Part shown: piece after piece, positions 17,111 to 25,372 of the stretch
Numbering within the stretch: position 1 is the first letter of the stretch
How the letters are laid out: every line of letters starts with the position of its first letter
Origin: Mannheimia indoligenes
Lineage (GTDB): Bacteria; Pseudomonadota; Gammaproteobacteria; Enterobacterales; Pasteurellaceae
NCBI RefSeq assembly: GCF_036880405.1
Contig: NZ_JBAJJM010000005.1
Location: 124,001-188,000 of the forward strand
Reading direction: 5' to 3'
Length of the DNA stretch: 64,000 bases
Program-made: the position numbers and the translations under genes
Notes under the pieces: generated by a model
What the model was told of the DNA's origin: nothing
What the model saw: only the letters and a program-made list of their open reading frames with translations
Databases searched by the model: none

Positions 17111-17973
17111 TGAAATCTATTTGCAAAATTTCTCACTTTTTTGACCGCTTGTTATTCGTTCTACTGGCAATATTTAGTGTAAATGCAGTAGCGGTAACTT
17201 ATCCCGAGCCGCCAAAGCCGTTTTATTACATCACGGACTACACTAAAAACACGCTAAGCCAACAAGAATGGCGAACCTTAGAAGATGCGTTAATTGCTAA
17301 CCGTGCTAAAACAAGCTCGCAAATTGCCGTCGTAATTGTACCTAGTACGGAAGGCGAAGCGATTTCTACCTATGCTCACACCCTATTTAACAAATGGGGT
17401 ATTGGGCGTAGCAAAAACAACGAAAACAACGGGGTTTTATTACTGATCGCCAAAAATGATCGCAAACTCTTTATTGCAACTGGGCGAGGGTTAGAAGGAG
17501 CATTGCCGGATGCCATTGCATCAAGCATCATTCGAAATGACATCACCCCATTCTTCAAACAAGATCAATATGCAGCAGGGATTGCTCGTGGATTATCAGC
17601 TATTATGGCAGCCATTAACGGCGAATATGCCCCTTATGCAAGTTATGGCGAAGAAGCTCAAGAAGCATTTGATGATATTGACGGATTACTCTTTTTCCTC
17701 TTTGCAGGAATGGTGATCCTCCTCATATTCCGCCCACGCGATAATACCTACATTAGCCCAAGTTCAATGGATCAATTAGGGAAAGTGTTAAGGGAAAGCC
17801 AACGCAGAAGTGGCGGTTTCGGCAGACACTCAGGTGGATTTGGTGGTGGCTTCGGCGGCGGTCTAGGTGGTGGGTTTGGCAGAGACTCCGGCGGCTTTGG
17901 CGGTAGTTTCGGCAGTGGCGATAGCTTCGGTGGTGGCTCATCAGGCGGTGGTGGTGCCGGTGGAAGCTGGTAA
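17107..17973 (+). CDS. TPM-domain membrane protein with glycine-rich tail (YgcG-like)
   Basis: The 288-residue protein has an N-terminal hydrophobic signal (about 12-30), an extracytoplasmic TPM domain (about 40-170, with SSQIAVVIVPS and GVLLLIAKNDRKLFIATGRGLEGALPD-type segments), a transmembrane helix near 190-208, and a C-terminal Gly/Ser/Phe-rich tail that ends GGGGAGGSW, a common ending of YgcG-like proteins. It forms a cluster with lemA and the soluble TPM gene. The function of such clusters is not established; a role at the cell envelope is inferred from the topology. Confidence 0.8.
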   Translation: MMKSICKISHFFDRLLFVLLAIFSVNAVAVTYPEPPKPFYYITDYTKNTLSQQEWRTLEDALIANRAKTSSQIAVVIVPSTEGEAISTYAHTLFNKWGIGRSKNNENNGVLLLIAKNDRKLFIATGRGLEGALPDAIASSIIRNDITPFFKQDQYAAGIARGLSAIMAAINGEYAPYASYGEEAQEAFDDIDGLLFFLFAGMVILLIFRPRDNTYISPSSMDQLGKVLRESQRRSGGFGRHSGGFGGGFGGGLGGGFGRDSGGFGGSFGSGDSFGGGSSGGGGAGGSW

Positions 17974-18011
17974 TTCCACTTCAGTTCCGATATAGGAATA
18001 GCACAAAATAC

Positions 18012-18053
18012 AAGCGGTCAAATTTGCAAAAAATATCACAAATTTGACCGCTT
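18012..18053. terminator. inverted uptake-signal terminator between TPM gene and phoH
   Basis: AAGCGGTCAAATTTG (18012-18026) and its exact complement (18039-18053) form a 15-bp stem with a 12-base A-rich loop, between convergent genes. Confidence 0.75.
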
Positions 18054-18056
18054 TCA

Positions 18057-19127
18057 TTATAATAATTCCGCTTGTGCCAGAATTTTTTCTTGCTCTAGGG
18101 CGAGTTTTTCCAACTTACGTTGCTCTCGTCTTTCTTCATCAACGGCTTCCCAAACATCATAGGCTTGAACAATTTTCGCAACCACCGGATGGCGGACAAT
18201 ATCTTTGCTGTCAAAGAAGTTAAAGCTGAGATCAGGTACATCTTTTAGCACTTCCATTGCGTGCTTTAAGCCTGATTTTTGGCTACGGGGCAAATCCACT
18301 TGGGTAACATCACCCGTAATTACTGCTTTAGAATTAAAGCCAATACGGGTTAAGAACATTTTCATCTGTTCGGTGGTGGTGTTTTGGCTTTCATCTAAAA
18401 TGATAAAGGCATCATTTAGCGTTCGCCCACGCATATAAGCAAGCGGAGCAATTTCAATCACACCTCTTTCCATCAATTTTTGAGCTTTTTCAAAACCAAG
18501 CATTTCAAAAAGAGCGTCATATAATGGACGTAAATAAGGTTCGATTTTCTGTCCTAAATCACCGGGTAAAAAACCTAGCTTCTCCCCAGCTTCAACCGCC
18601 GGGCGGGTCAGCAAAATACGGCGGATTTCTTGGCGTTCTAAAGATTCCACCGCAGCTGCTACCGCTAAAAAGGTTTTTCCTGTACCTGCCGGTCCAATAC
18701 CAAAGCTGATATCGTGGCTTAAAATATTGCGAAGGTAAGCTTGTTGATGCTCTCCTCGAGGCTTAATTACCCCACGTTTGGTTTTGATTGCTATCTCGCC
18801 TTGTGTGCTAGCCTGCCACTGGTTCTGCAGCAACATTCGGCTTTCTTGAATGGCAATATGCACCTCTTCTAAGTCTAGCTCTTTGATCTTGCCTTTAATT
18901 GGAGCAGTTTCGTTGTAGAGCTGTTTGATGAGCTTTACACTATTTTGAATAAGACTTGCAGAATAATGATTTTCGTCTACGGATTGAATAGTAAAGTTAA
19001 ATCCTTGACGGGAAATAACTAAATTAAAACTTTTTTCAATAAGAGCTAAATGCTCGTCAAATGCACCGCAAAGGGATTGCAGACGTGCGTTGTCTTGAGG
19101 TTCTAAACTAAAAATAATTTCGTTCAA
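18057..19127 (-). CDS. phoH: PhoH-like ATPase (YbeZ family)
   Basis: The 356-residue protein has the Walker A motif GPAGTGKT near residues 145-152, Walker B with DESQN near 240, and the flanking PhoH-family segments (TRPAVEAGEKLGFLPGD, GDVTQVDLP). PhoH/YbeZ proteins are linked to ribosome and RNA metabolism and usually sit next to ybeY, the rRNA maturation endonuclease. Here no ybeY follows: the gene ends at a terminator before convergent TPM genes. It is 27 bases downstream of fadR on the same strand. Confidence 0.88.
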   Translation of the reverse strand: MNEIIFSLEPQDNARLQSLCGAFDEHLALIEKSFNLVISRQGFNFTIQSVDENHYSASLIQNSVKLIKQLYNETAPIKGKIKELDLEEVHIAIQESRMLLQNQWQASTQGEIAIKTKRGVIKPRGEHQQAYLRNILSHDISFGIGPAGTGKTFLAVAAAVESLERQEIRRILLTRPAVEAGEKLGFLPGDLGQKIEPYLRPLYDALFEMLGFEKAQKLMERGVIEIAPLAYMRGRTLNDAFIILDESQNTTTEQMKMFLTRIGFNSKAVITGDVTQVDLPRSQKSGLKHAMEVLKDVPDLSFNFFDSKDIVRHPVVAKIVQAYDVWEAVDEERREQRKLEKLALEQEKILAQAELL

Positions 19128-19154
19128 AGCGTTGCCTTCTGTTAAAGTTCGCTG

Positions 19155-19880
19155 TTAAAGTTCGCCGAAATTTTCGGGAATATTTGCGGATAATTTCTTC
19201 CAAATTTCACCGCTTGATTGGCGGCTTTTCGCCATACAAGCGGTCGCTTTTTCGCTATCTTTTGCAATACAGGCTGCTAGTAGCGAGCGGTAAAAATTTA
19301 AGGTTAATTGACGGTTGTTCGGGTCATTAAAAAATATTTTCGCCACTTGATGATACATAGATTTGAAACTGTTTAAAATCAAGGCATAAACAGGTTTATT
19401 CGCTAAAAAGGTAAACTGCCTGAACAATTTATAATCAAATTCTGCATAAGCTACCGCAGTATTTTCCAAATTATCTAAACCATCAAAGAGTTTTGCACTT
19501 TCTTCGGGTGCAAGTTTAACCGCTTCGGGAATATAGGCTTCTGCCATACGGGTTCGTAATGAAACGACATTTGAAATCACGACAGGCAGATAGTTTTTAT
19601 CTAACTTAATAATAGTGCCAATAATATTCGGACCTGCGGTTTCCCAGATATAATTTACTCTGGTGGGTTTGCCGTGCTGAATGCTCAACCAGCCTTCACG
19701 AGCTAAGCGTTGTAATACTTCTCTTAGTGTAGTTCTTGTTACCCCAATACGTTCAGCCAATTCACGTTCAGCAGGAAGGTCAGATCCCGGAGGAAAATGA
19801 TTATTCCAAATACTTTTTACAATATATTCTTCCGCTAATGCTGCCGGGCTCTGTGCTTTCAAAATGCTAGTGTTTTCCAT
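19155..19880 (-). CDS. fadR: Fatty acid metabolism regulator FadR
   Basis: FadR is a GntR-family regulator that binds long-chain acyl-CoA, represses fatty acid degradation and activates unsaturated fatty acid synthesis genes. From the ATG at 19880 the protein has 241 residues, the size of the E. coli protein, with a winged helix N-terminal domain (LPAERELAERIGVTRTTLRE is the recognition region) and an all-helical C-terminal domain. I chose this start over one at 19931 because GGGGGAG lies just upstream and the MENTSILKAQSPAALAEEYI start matches the family. It is divergent from nhaB, the same arrangement as in enterics. Confidence 0.93.
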   Translation of the reverse strand: MENTSILKAQSPAALAEEYIVKSIWNNHFPPGSDLPAERELAERIGVTRTTLREVLQRLAREGWLSIQHGKPTRVNYIWETAGPNIIGTIIKLDKNYLPVVISNVVSLRTRMAEAYIPEAVKLAPEESAKLFDGLDNLENTAVAYAEFDYKLFRQFTFLANKPVYALILNSFKSMYHQVAKIFFNDPNNRQLTLNFYRSLLAACIAKDSEKATACMAKSRQSSGEIWKKLSANIPENFGEL

Positions 19881-20019
19881 TAGCTCCCCCAAAATATTAT
19901 GTTTAAATACACTGTTTTTATTTATGATCAATTATTGTAAATAAAAAATGAGTTATCCTATTATCCTTTAATCTAAACTATATTACAATTGCAATATTAT
20001 TTCACTTTTGGAGGTTCTT

Positions 20020-21561
20020 ATGAGTAACATTGACGCTCTTTTTAAGAGTTTCTTAGGGAAAAGCCCTGAGTGGTACAAACTCTGTATTTTAGCATTTCTA
20101 ATTATTAACCCTCTCATTTATTTCTTCATTAGTCCTTTCGTGGCAGGTTGGTGTCTGGTTGCAGAATTTATTTTTACCTTGGCAATGGCGTTAAAATGTT
20201 ACCCTTTGCAACCAGGTGGATTACTTGCCATTGAGGCTGTAGTTATCGGTATGACTAGCCCTCACCACATTAAACACGAAATTATGGCAAATTTTGATGT
20301 TATTTTACTTCTGATGTTTATGGTAGCGGGTATCTATTTTATGAAGCAACTTCTGCTGTATATTTTTACCAAATTGCTTATTGCTATCCACTCAAAAAAA
20401 ATTCTCTCTCTAGCTTTCTGTTTAAGTGCTGCTTTCTTATCTGCCTTCCTTGATGCTCTAACCGTAATCGCAGTGATTATCAGCGTAGGAACAGGTTTCT
20501 ATGGGGTATACCATAAAGTTGCATCGGGCAATAGTTTTGAAGACTCAACCGATATTACCAATGATGAGAAAATTCTCACTCGTAAAGAAATTTTAGAACA
20601 ATTTCGTGGTTTTTTAAGAAGTTTATTAATGCACGCCGGTGTCGGTTCTGCTCTAGGTGGTGTTATGACAATGGTGGGCGAGCCGCAAAACTTAATTATT
20701 GCTTCACAAGCTGAATGGGGATTTATTGAGTTTTTATTACGTGTTCTACCTGTTAGCTTACCCGTGTTAATTTGCGGTGTTGTAACGTGTTTTATTGTTG
20801 AAAAGTACAAATTATTCGGTTATGGAGATAGATTACCTCGCCGTGTTTGGGTTGTGCTTGCTCGTTATAATCAATTAAAAGAGCAAAAAATGACTAAGCA
20901 AGATAAGCTAAAAATGATCGTACAAGCCATTGCCGGTGTTTGGTTGATTATTGGTTTAGCATTACACCTTGCTGATGTAGGCATCATCGGTTTAACTATT
21001 ATCATTATTTGTACGGCATTCTGTGGCATTACCGACGAACACGCTTTAGGTAAAGCATTCCAAGAATCAATGCCGTTTACTGCATTGTTAATTGTATTTT
21101 TCTCCGTTGTAGCAGTGATTATCGACTTAAAATTATTCGAGCCGATTATCAGCTTCGTTTTATCAGCTGAAGAGCACTCACAACTTGCGTTGTTCTACAT
21201 CTTCAACGGTTTATTATCAATGATTTCAGATAACGTGTTTGTCGGTACAGTATATATTAATGAAGCAAAAGCGGCTCTCACCTCCGGTGTGATTAATCGT
21301 GAACAGTTTGACTTAATTTCAGTTGCCATCAATACCGGTACAAATTTACCGTCTGTAGCAACACCAAACGGGCAAGCAGCGTTCTTATTCTTATTAACTT
21401 CTTCGTTTGCTCCGTTAATCAAACTCTCTTACGGCAGAATGGTATATATGGCTCTGCCTTATACCATTGTACTTTCAATTGTTGGCTTCTTGGCATTGGA
21501 ATTTTTACTGCCATCAATGACTGAAGTGATGTTGAATTGGGGCTGGATTATTACACGTTAA
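20020..21561 (+). CDS. nhaB: Na+/H+ antiporter NhaB
   Basis: NhaB exports sodium in exchange for protons across the inner membrane. The 513-residue protein has about a dozen hydrophobic segments and the family block SAFLDALTVIAVIISVGTGFYG. I place the start at the ATG at 20020, where GGAGG is 5 bases upstream; the in-frame TTG at 20008 overlaps that site. It is divergent from fadR and 66 bases ahead of dsbB, a gene order conserved in related bacteria. Confidence 0.95.
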   Translation: MSNIDALFKSFLGKSPEWYKLCILAFLIINPLIYFFISPFVAGWCLVAEFIFTLAMALKCYPLQPGGLLAIEAVVIGMTSPHHIKHEIMANFDVILLLMFMVAGIYFMKQLLLYIFTKLLIAIHSKKILSLAFCLSAAFLSAFLDALTVIAVIISVGTGFYGVYHKVASGNSFEDSTDITNDEKILTRKEILEQFRGFLRSLLMHAGVGSALGGVMTMVGEPQNLIIASQAEWGFIEFLLRVLPVSLPVLICGVVTCFIVEKYKLFGYGDRLPRRVWVVLARYNQLKEQKMTKQDKLKMIVQAIAGVWLIIGLALHLADVGIIGLTIIIICTAFCGITDEHALGKAFQESMPFTALLIVFFSVVAVIIDLKLFEPIISFVLSAEEHSQLALFYIFNGLLSMISDNVFVGTVYINEAKAALTSGVINREQFDLISVAINTGTNLPSVATPNGQAAFLFLLTSSFAPLIKLSYGRMVYMALPYTIVLSIVGFLALEFLLPSMTEVMLNWGWIITR

Positions 21562-21627
21562 TCTAATATAGATAAGCTATACCAAATAAGGTAGAATGGA
21601 AGCGTTTCATAAATATGAGGAATCATT

Positions 21628-22167
21628 ATGCTCCATTATTTTAAAAATCTATCACTCTCTCGTGGTGCGTGGTTTTTTCTGGTATTAAGTTGTATTGTGC
21701 TAGAAGGTATCGCTCTATACTTTCAACACGGAATGGGCTTAGTGCCTTGCGTAATGTGCATTTATGAACGTGTCGCTTTATTTGGTATTTTATTTGCAGG
21801 TGTATTAGGTTTTCTTGGTAATCGATACACCGTTCTACGATGGTTAGCGATTCTAATATGGCTGGGGAGTGCCTTTAAAGGCTTAATGTTGGCACTTAAA
21901 CATCACGATTATCAAGTTAATCCGTCGCCTTGGAATCAATGCGAGTTTAAGGTCGATTTTCCGCAAACATTGCCGCTTGATAAATGGTTACCGGATGTTT
22001 TCGCACCCGGTCCTGTAAATTGTAGTCAAAGCCAATGGGAAATGTTTGGTTTTTCTATGGCACAATGGTTAATCTTCACCTTTGCAGTTTATCTGATTTT
22101 TGCTGTGATTGTGTTAATCAGTCAATTTAAACGCAGCCGACAAAAAAACAGTTTTATTTTCCGTTAA
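21628..22167 (+). CDS. dsbB: Disulfide bond formation protein DsbB
   Basis: DsbB reoxidises periplasmic DsbA and passes electrons to quinones. The 179-residue protein has four hydrophobic helices and both required cysteine pairs: C41-VM-C44 in PCVMCIYER and C105/C132 in the second periplasmic loop. It follows nhaB on the same strand and is followed by an inverted uptake-signal terminator. Confidence 0.95.
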   Translation: MLHYFKNLSLSRGAWFFLVLSCIVLEGIALYFQHGMGLVPCVMCIYERVALFGILFAGVLGFLGNRYTVLRWLAILIWLGSAFKGLMLALKHHDYQVNPSPWNQCEFKVDFPQTLPLDKWLPDVFAPGPVNCSQSQWEMFGFSMAQWLIFTFAVYLIFAVIVLISQFKRSRQKNSFIFR

Positions 22168-22175
22168 TACGGATT

Positions 22176-22222
22176 ACAAGCGGTAAGATTTTGCAAAAAA
22201 TTTGTAAAATCTTACCGCTTGT
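22176..22222. terminator. inverted uptake-signal terminator between dsbB and metC
   Basis: ACAAGCGGTAAGATTTT (22176-22192) and its exact complement (22206-22222) give a perfect 17-bp stem with a 13-base loop. The match extends well beyond the 9-base uptake core, so the hairpin is unlikely to be accidental. Confidence 0.75.
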
Positions 22223-22242
22223 TTATTTATTAGGAGAAAAGA

Positions 22243-23433
22243 ATGTCTAACTATAAAAATCTATCCACTAAACTTGTTCATACAGGGCGTAAAAAACGCT
22301 ACACACAAGGGGCGGTTAATCCTGTTATCCAGCGTGCTTCATCCTTAGTTTTTGGATCATTGGAAGAAAAAAAATATGCTACCCAAAACCGTTATAAAGG
22401 AGCTTTATTTTATGGACGACGTGGCACACTGACCCATTTTTCACTCCAGGAAGCAATGTGTGAATTAGAAGGTGGGGCGGGTTGCTACCTCTACCCTTGC
22501 GGAGCCGCAGCGGTAACAAATTCCATCTTAGCCTTTGTGGAACAGGGCGATCACGTTTTAATGACAGGAGCAGCTTATGAGCCAACTCAAGAATTCTGCG
22601 ATGTGCTGTTAAAACGAATGGGAATTTCCACTACCTATTACGACCCTATGATTGGAGAAGACTTGAAAGCCCTTGTTCAACCTAACACTAAGGTGCTTTT
22701 TTTAGAGTCGCCAAGTTCGCTTACAATGGAAGTGCCTGATATCCCAACTTTGGTGAAAGTAGCTCGTGAAGTGAACCCTGAAATCGTGATTATGATTGAT
22801 AACACTTGGTCTGCCGGTGTACTTTTCCCTGCACTTGAACACGGCATTGATATTTCTATTCAAGCCGGTACGAAATATTTAGTCGGACACTCTGATGTGA
22901 TGATCGGTACAGCGGTTTCTAACGCTCGCTGCTGGGATCAATTACGTGAAGGTTCTTACTTAATGGGACAAATGGTTGATGCCGATTCTGCCTACACCAC
23001 CGCTCGCGGCTTACGTACCTTAGGCATTCGCTTGAGCCAGCACGAGAAAAGCAGTATTGAAATTGCAAATTGGTTAGCACAACGCCCTGAAGTGAAAGCG
23101 GTTTACCACCCTGCTCTTGAAAGTTGTCCGGGTAACGAGTTTTTCAAACGAGATTTTTTAGGATCAAGCGGTCTATTTTCATTTGAACTTTGCGAAAAGC
23201 TCTCACAAGAAAAATTAGCCAATTTCTTAGAACATTTTGAATTATTTTCGATGGCTTACTCTTGGGGTGGGTTTGAGTCCCTCATTCTTGCCAACCAGCC
23301 TGAAGAAATCGCTCGAATTCGCCCGGCTATTGAGCGGAAACTAACTGGCACATTAATTCGTATTCACGTTGGTTTAGAAGCCGTAGAAGATTTAATTGCC
23401 GATCTTGAACAAGGTTTTGAGCGTATTAAGTAG
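22243..23433 (+). CDS. metC: Cystathionine beta-lyase MetC
   Basis: MetC cleaves cystathionine to homocysteine, pyruvate and ammonia, the step before methionine synthase. It is a PLP enzyme of the Cys/Met metabolism family with 396 residues. The cofactor lysine is K211 in QAGTKYLVGHSD, and the IDNTWSAGVLFPAL and SWGGFESL segments match MetC rather than cystathionine gamma-synthase. AGGAG lies 8 bases upstream of the ATG. No MetJ-like array is evident in the short upstream gap. Confidence 0.94.
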   Translation: MSNYKNLSTKLVHTGRKKRYTQGAVNPVIQRASSLVFGSLEEKKYATQNRYKGALFYGRRGTLTHFSLQEAMCELEGGAGCYLYPCGAAAVTNSILAFVEQGDHVLMTGAAYEPTQEFCDVLLKRMGISTTYYDPMIGEDLKALVQPNTKVLFLESPSSLTMEVPDIPTLVKVAREVNPEIVIMIDNTWSAGVLFPALEHGIDISIQAGTKYLVGHSDVMIGTAVSNARCWDQLREGSYLMGQMVDADSAYTTARGLRTLGIRLSQHEKSSIEIANWLAQRPEVKAVYHPALESCPGNEFFKRDFLGSSGLFSFELCEKLSQEKLANFLEHFELFSMAYSWGGFESLILANQPEEIARIRPAIERKLTGTLIRIHVGLEAVEDLIADLEQGFERIK

Positions 23434-23464
23434 CGACTCCTCCAATTAGACTATGTCAATGATT

Positions 23465-23504
23465 AAAAGTGATTTTCTCGATCTCTGTCGAAAAAATCAC
23501 TTTT
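23465..23504. terminator. hairpin between metC and brnT (shared sequence family)
   Basis: AAAAGTGATTTT (23465-23476) pairs with AAAATCACTTTT (23493-23504), and an inner TCGA/TCGA pairing continues the stem around loop TCTCTG. It may terminate metC. Its inner sequence TCGATCTCTGTCGAAAAAAT is nearly repeated at 63222-63241, upstream of another small gene pair. Confidence 0.6.
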
Positions 23505-23576
23505 CCATTTTGAACCGCATCTCCATTTTATTTATGCTAGTACTCCATATTGTAAAAGGTATAAAAAAGGAATACT

Positions 23577-23873
23577 ATGTATATCGAATTAAAATATACA
23601 GAGCCACTTTTATTTGAGTATGACCCCAATAAAAGTATTAGCAATCTTAACAAACACGGTATTGATTTTGAGCAAGCTAAGTTACTTTGGGAAGATGATC
23701 AAAGAGTAACTCTTGTATCTCGTTCAGATATAGAACTTCGCTACTTAACTATCGGAAAATTAAATGGTAAACATTGGAGTGCATTTTTCACTATGAGAAA
23801 TGACACTATTCGTCTAATTTCTGTTAGACGCTCACGCAAAAAGGAAATATCTTGCTATGAAAAACACCATTAG
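23577..23873 (+). CDS. brnT: BrnT family toxin
   Basis: BrnT is a type II toxin with an RNase-like fold of the RelE superfamily that inhibits translation. The 98-residue protein shows the family pattern FEYDPNKSISNLNKHGIDFEQA near the N-terminus and the C-terminal IRLISVRRSRKKE...YE motif. The next gene encodes a BrnA-type antitoxin and overlaps it by 17 bases. In this family the toxin gene comes first, as here. Sequence identity with characterised BrnT proteins could not be measured; activity is inferred. Confidence 0.9.
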   Translation: MYIELKYTEPLLFEYDPNKSISNLNKHGIDFEQAKLLWEDDQRVTLVSRSDIELRYLTIGKLNGKHWSAFFTMRNDTIRLISVRRSRKKEISCYEKHH

Positions 23874-24099
23874 TGCAGAAGAACTAGAACGTATTTTTGA
23901 TGAAGGAAAAGAGGACGTTCTTCAATATTTTGATCTTTCCACCGCCCAACGACCGGGAATGATAAAACGAGTGAATGTAGATTTTCCTCATTGGATGGTT
24001 GAAGCATTAGATAAACAAGCTCGTCATTTAGGTGTACCTAGACAAGCATTAATTAAGATGTGGATTGCCGAAAAATTACCCGCTCACCCAATAAAATAG
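23857..24099 (+). CDS. brnA: BrnA family antitoxin
   Basis: The 80-residue protein ends in a ribbon-helix-helix domain (KRVNVDFPHWMVEALDKQAR, then LGVPRQALIKMWIAEKL) expected to bind operator DNA and repress the brnTA promoter; the N-terminal half should neutralise BrnT. It overlaps brnT by 17 bases. A GGAAAT site inside the brnT end supports the ATG at 23857. The BrnTA cassette is flanked by ordinary chromosomal genes with no mobile-element remains in view. Confidence 0.9.
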   Translation: MKNTISAEELERIFDEGKEDVLQYFDLSTAQRPGMIKRVNVDFPHWMVEALDKQARHLGVPRQALIKMWIAEKLPAHPIK

Positions 24100-24128
24100 C
24101 AAGCAGGTAATTTTATATATTGGGGAGA

Positions 24129-25217
24129 TTAATCCTCTCCCCAAACTTCTTTGGCGATTTCCTCCACAAAGCGAACTTTTGCCCATTGCTGAGCTTCAGA
24201 CATAATATTGCCTTCCTCTGTCGAAGCAAAACCACATTGTGGACTTAGGCAAAGTTGCTCTAACGGCACATATTGTGCAGCTTCGGCAATGCGAGCTTTG
24301 ATAGCTTCTTTATCTTCTAATTCAGGGAATTTCGAGCTGATTAAGCCTAACACCACACGCCCTTTATTGTTAGCGAAATGTTTTAACGGCTCAAAACCGC
24401 CTGAACGCTCATCATCATATTCTAAGAAATAACCATCATAGTTGGTTTGAGCAAATAAACCATCAGCGATTGGATCATAAGCCCCGGTTAATAAATAAGA
24501 TGATTTATAGTTACCACGACAAACGTGTGTGGTGATAGTCATATCCTCTGGTTTATCGGCTAAAATCGCTTGAATATTGGCAACCGCTTGAGCTTTATCC
24601 GCTTCAAAAGTAGGTTGCTCAAAGTTGTTACACAGCGATCCCCAATACACATCATCAATTTGTAAATAGCGACAACCTGCATCATAAAAAGCTTTAATCG
24701 CTTCTTTATAGGCTTGTTGCACATCTTTCGCAAATGCTTCACGATTTGGATAAATACCGTGATCCCATTGAACCGGATACATCAACTGGTTCGGGCTTGG
24801 AATAGTAAATTTCGCTACCGCACGCCCATCTACAATGGCATTAAATTTTTTGAAATGTTCAATAAACGGGTGGTTTGGATTCCACGACACTTTGCCACAA
24901 CAACGAGTATTGTAAGGACGAACCTCAACGCCTTTAAACGCATAGGCTTTTTCCGGCACATAGCCCTCAATACCATTTAGATTTTCCAAGAAGTCGATAT
25001 GCCACCAAGAACGATGATACTCACCATCTGTAACCACTTGAATGCCTGCATCTAACTGAGCTTGCACTAATTTTTTTACTTCTGTGTCTACAATTTCATC
25101 ACGCTCTTCAAGTGAAATTTTGCCTTCTTTATAGTCTGCGTGAGCTTTTTTCCAAGCCTCTGAACGTAAATATGAACCCACAGTATCTGCGTGAAAAGGT
25201 AATTTTTTGTCCGTCAT
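24129..25217 (-). CDS. MetE C-terminal-like methyltransferase (YxjG/YxjH type)
   Basis: The 362-residue protein matches the catalytic C-terminal barrel of cobalamin-independent methionine synthase without the N-terminal half. Likely zinc ligands are H231 and C233 (THVCRGNY) and C328 (SPQCGF). Short MetE homologues of this type are thought to methylate homocysteine from a donor other than the usual triglutamate folate, but the donor is not known here. A MetR-like site lies at 25322-25334 upstream. GGAG precedes the ATG. It is monocistronic and ends convergent to brnA. Confidence 0.85.
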   Translation of the reverse strand: MTDKKLPFHADTVGSYLRSEAWKKAHADYKEGKISLEERDEIVDTEVKKLVQAQLDAGIQVVTDGEYHRSWWHIDFLENLNGIEGYVPEKAYAFKGVEVRPYNTRCCGKVSWNPNHPFIEHFKKFNAIVDGRAVAKFTIPSPNQLMYPVQWDHGIYPNREAFAKDVQQAYKEAIKAFYDAGCRYLQIDDVYWGSLCNNFEQPTFEADKAQAVANIQAILADKPEDMTITTHVCRGNYKSSYLLTGAYDPIADGLFAQTNYDGYFLEYDDERSGGFEPLKHFANNKGRVVLGLISSKFPELEDKEAIKARIAEAAQYVPLEQLCLSPQCGFASTEEGNIMSEAQQWAKVRFVEEIAKEVWGED

Positions 25218-25261
25218 TGTGTTTCTCCAAACTCATTAATATTGAGTAATATCCTAAGCCA

Positions 25262-25280
25262 ATTGTGATCTACTCACAAT
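25262..25280. promoter_or_regulatory. inverted repeat upstream of the MetE-like gene
   Basis: ATTGTGA and TCACAAT are separated by TCTAC. The half-sites are those of CRP but the spacing is 5 rather than 6 bases, so CRP binding is doubtful. It could instead be an operator for another factor or a leader hairpin. Confidence 0.35.
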
Positions 25281-25321
25281 GAATTTATCCATTTTTTCGC
25301 TGAAAAAATCTCAGCCAAATA

Positions 25322-25334
25322 TGAAAATTATTCA
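25322..25334. promoter_or_regulatory. MetR-like box
   Basis: TGAAAATTATTCA fits the MetR consensus TGAA-N5-TTCA with T in the central position. It is about 105 bases upstream of a MetE-like gene, the classical MetR target. A 13-base degenerate pattern can occur by chance in AT-rich DNA. Confidence 0.5.
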
Positions 25335-25372
25335 TAATATAATGATACAAGCGGTCTTATTTTCGCAAAAAT

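Noticed and set aside
17780..17973. Tandem repeat of glycine codons considered as a CRISPR-like or satellite array
   Set aside because: It is the glycine-rich tail of the TPM protein, irregular in unit length and in frame, typical of YgcG-like proteins.
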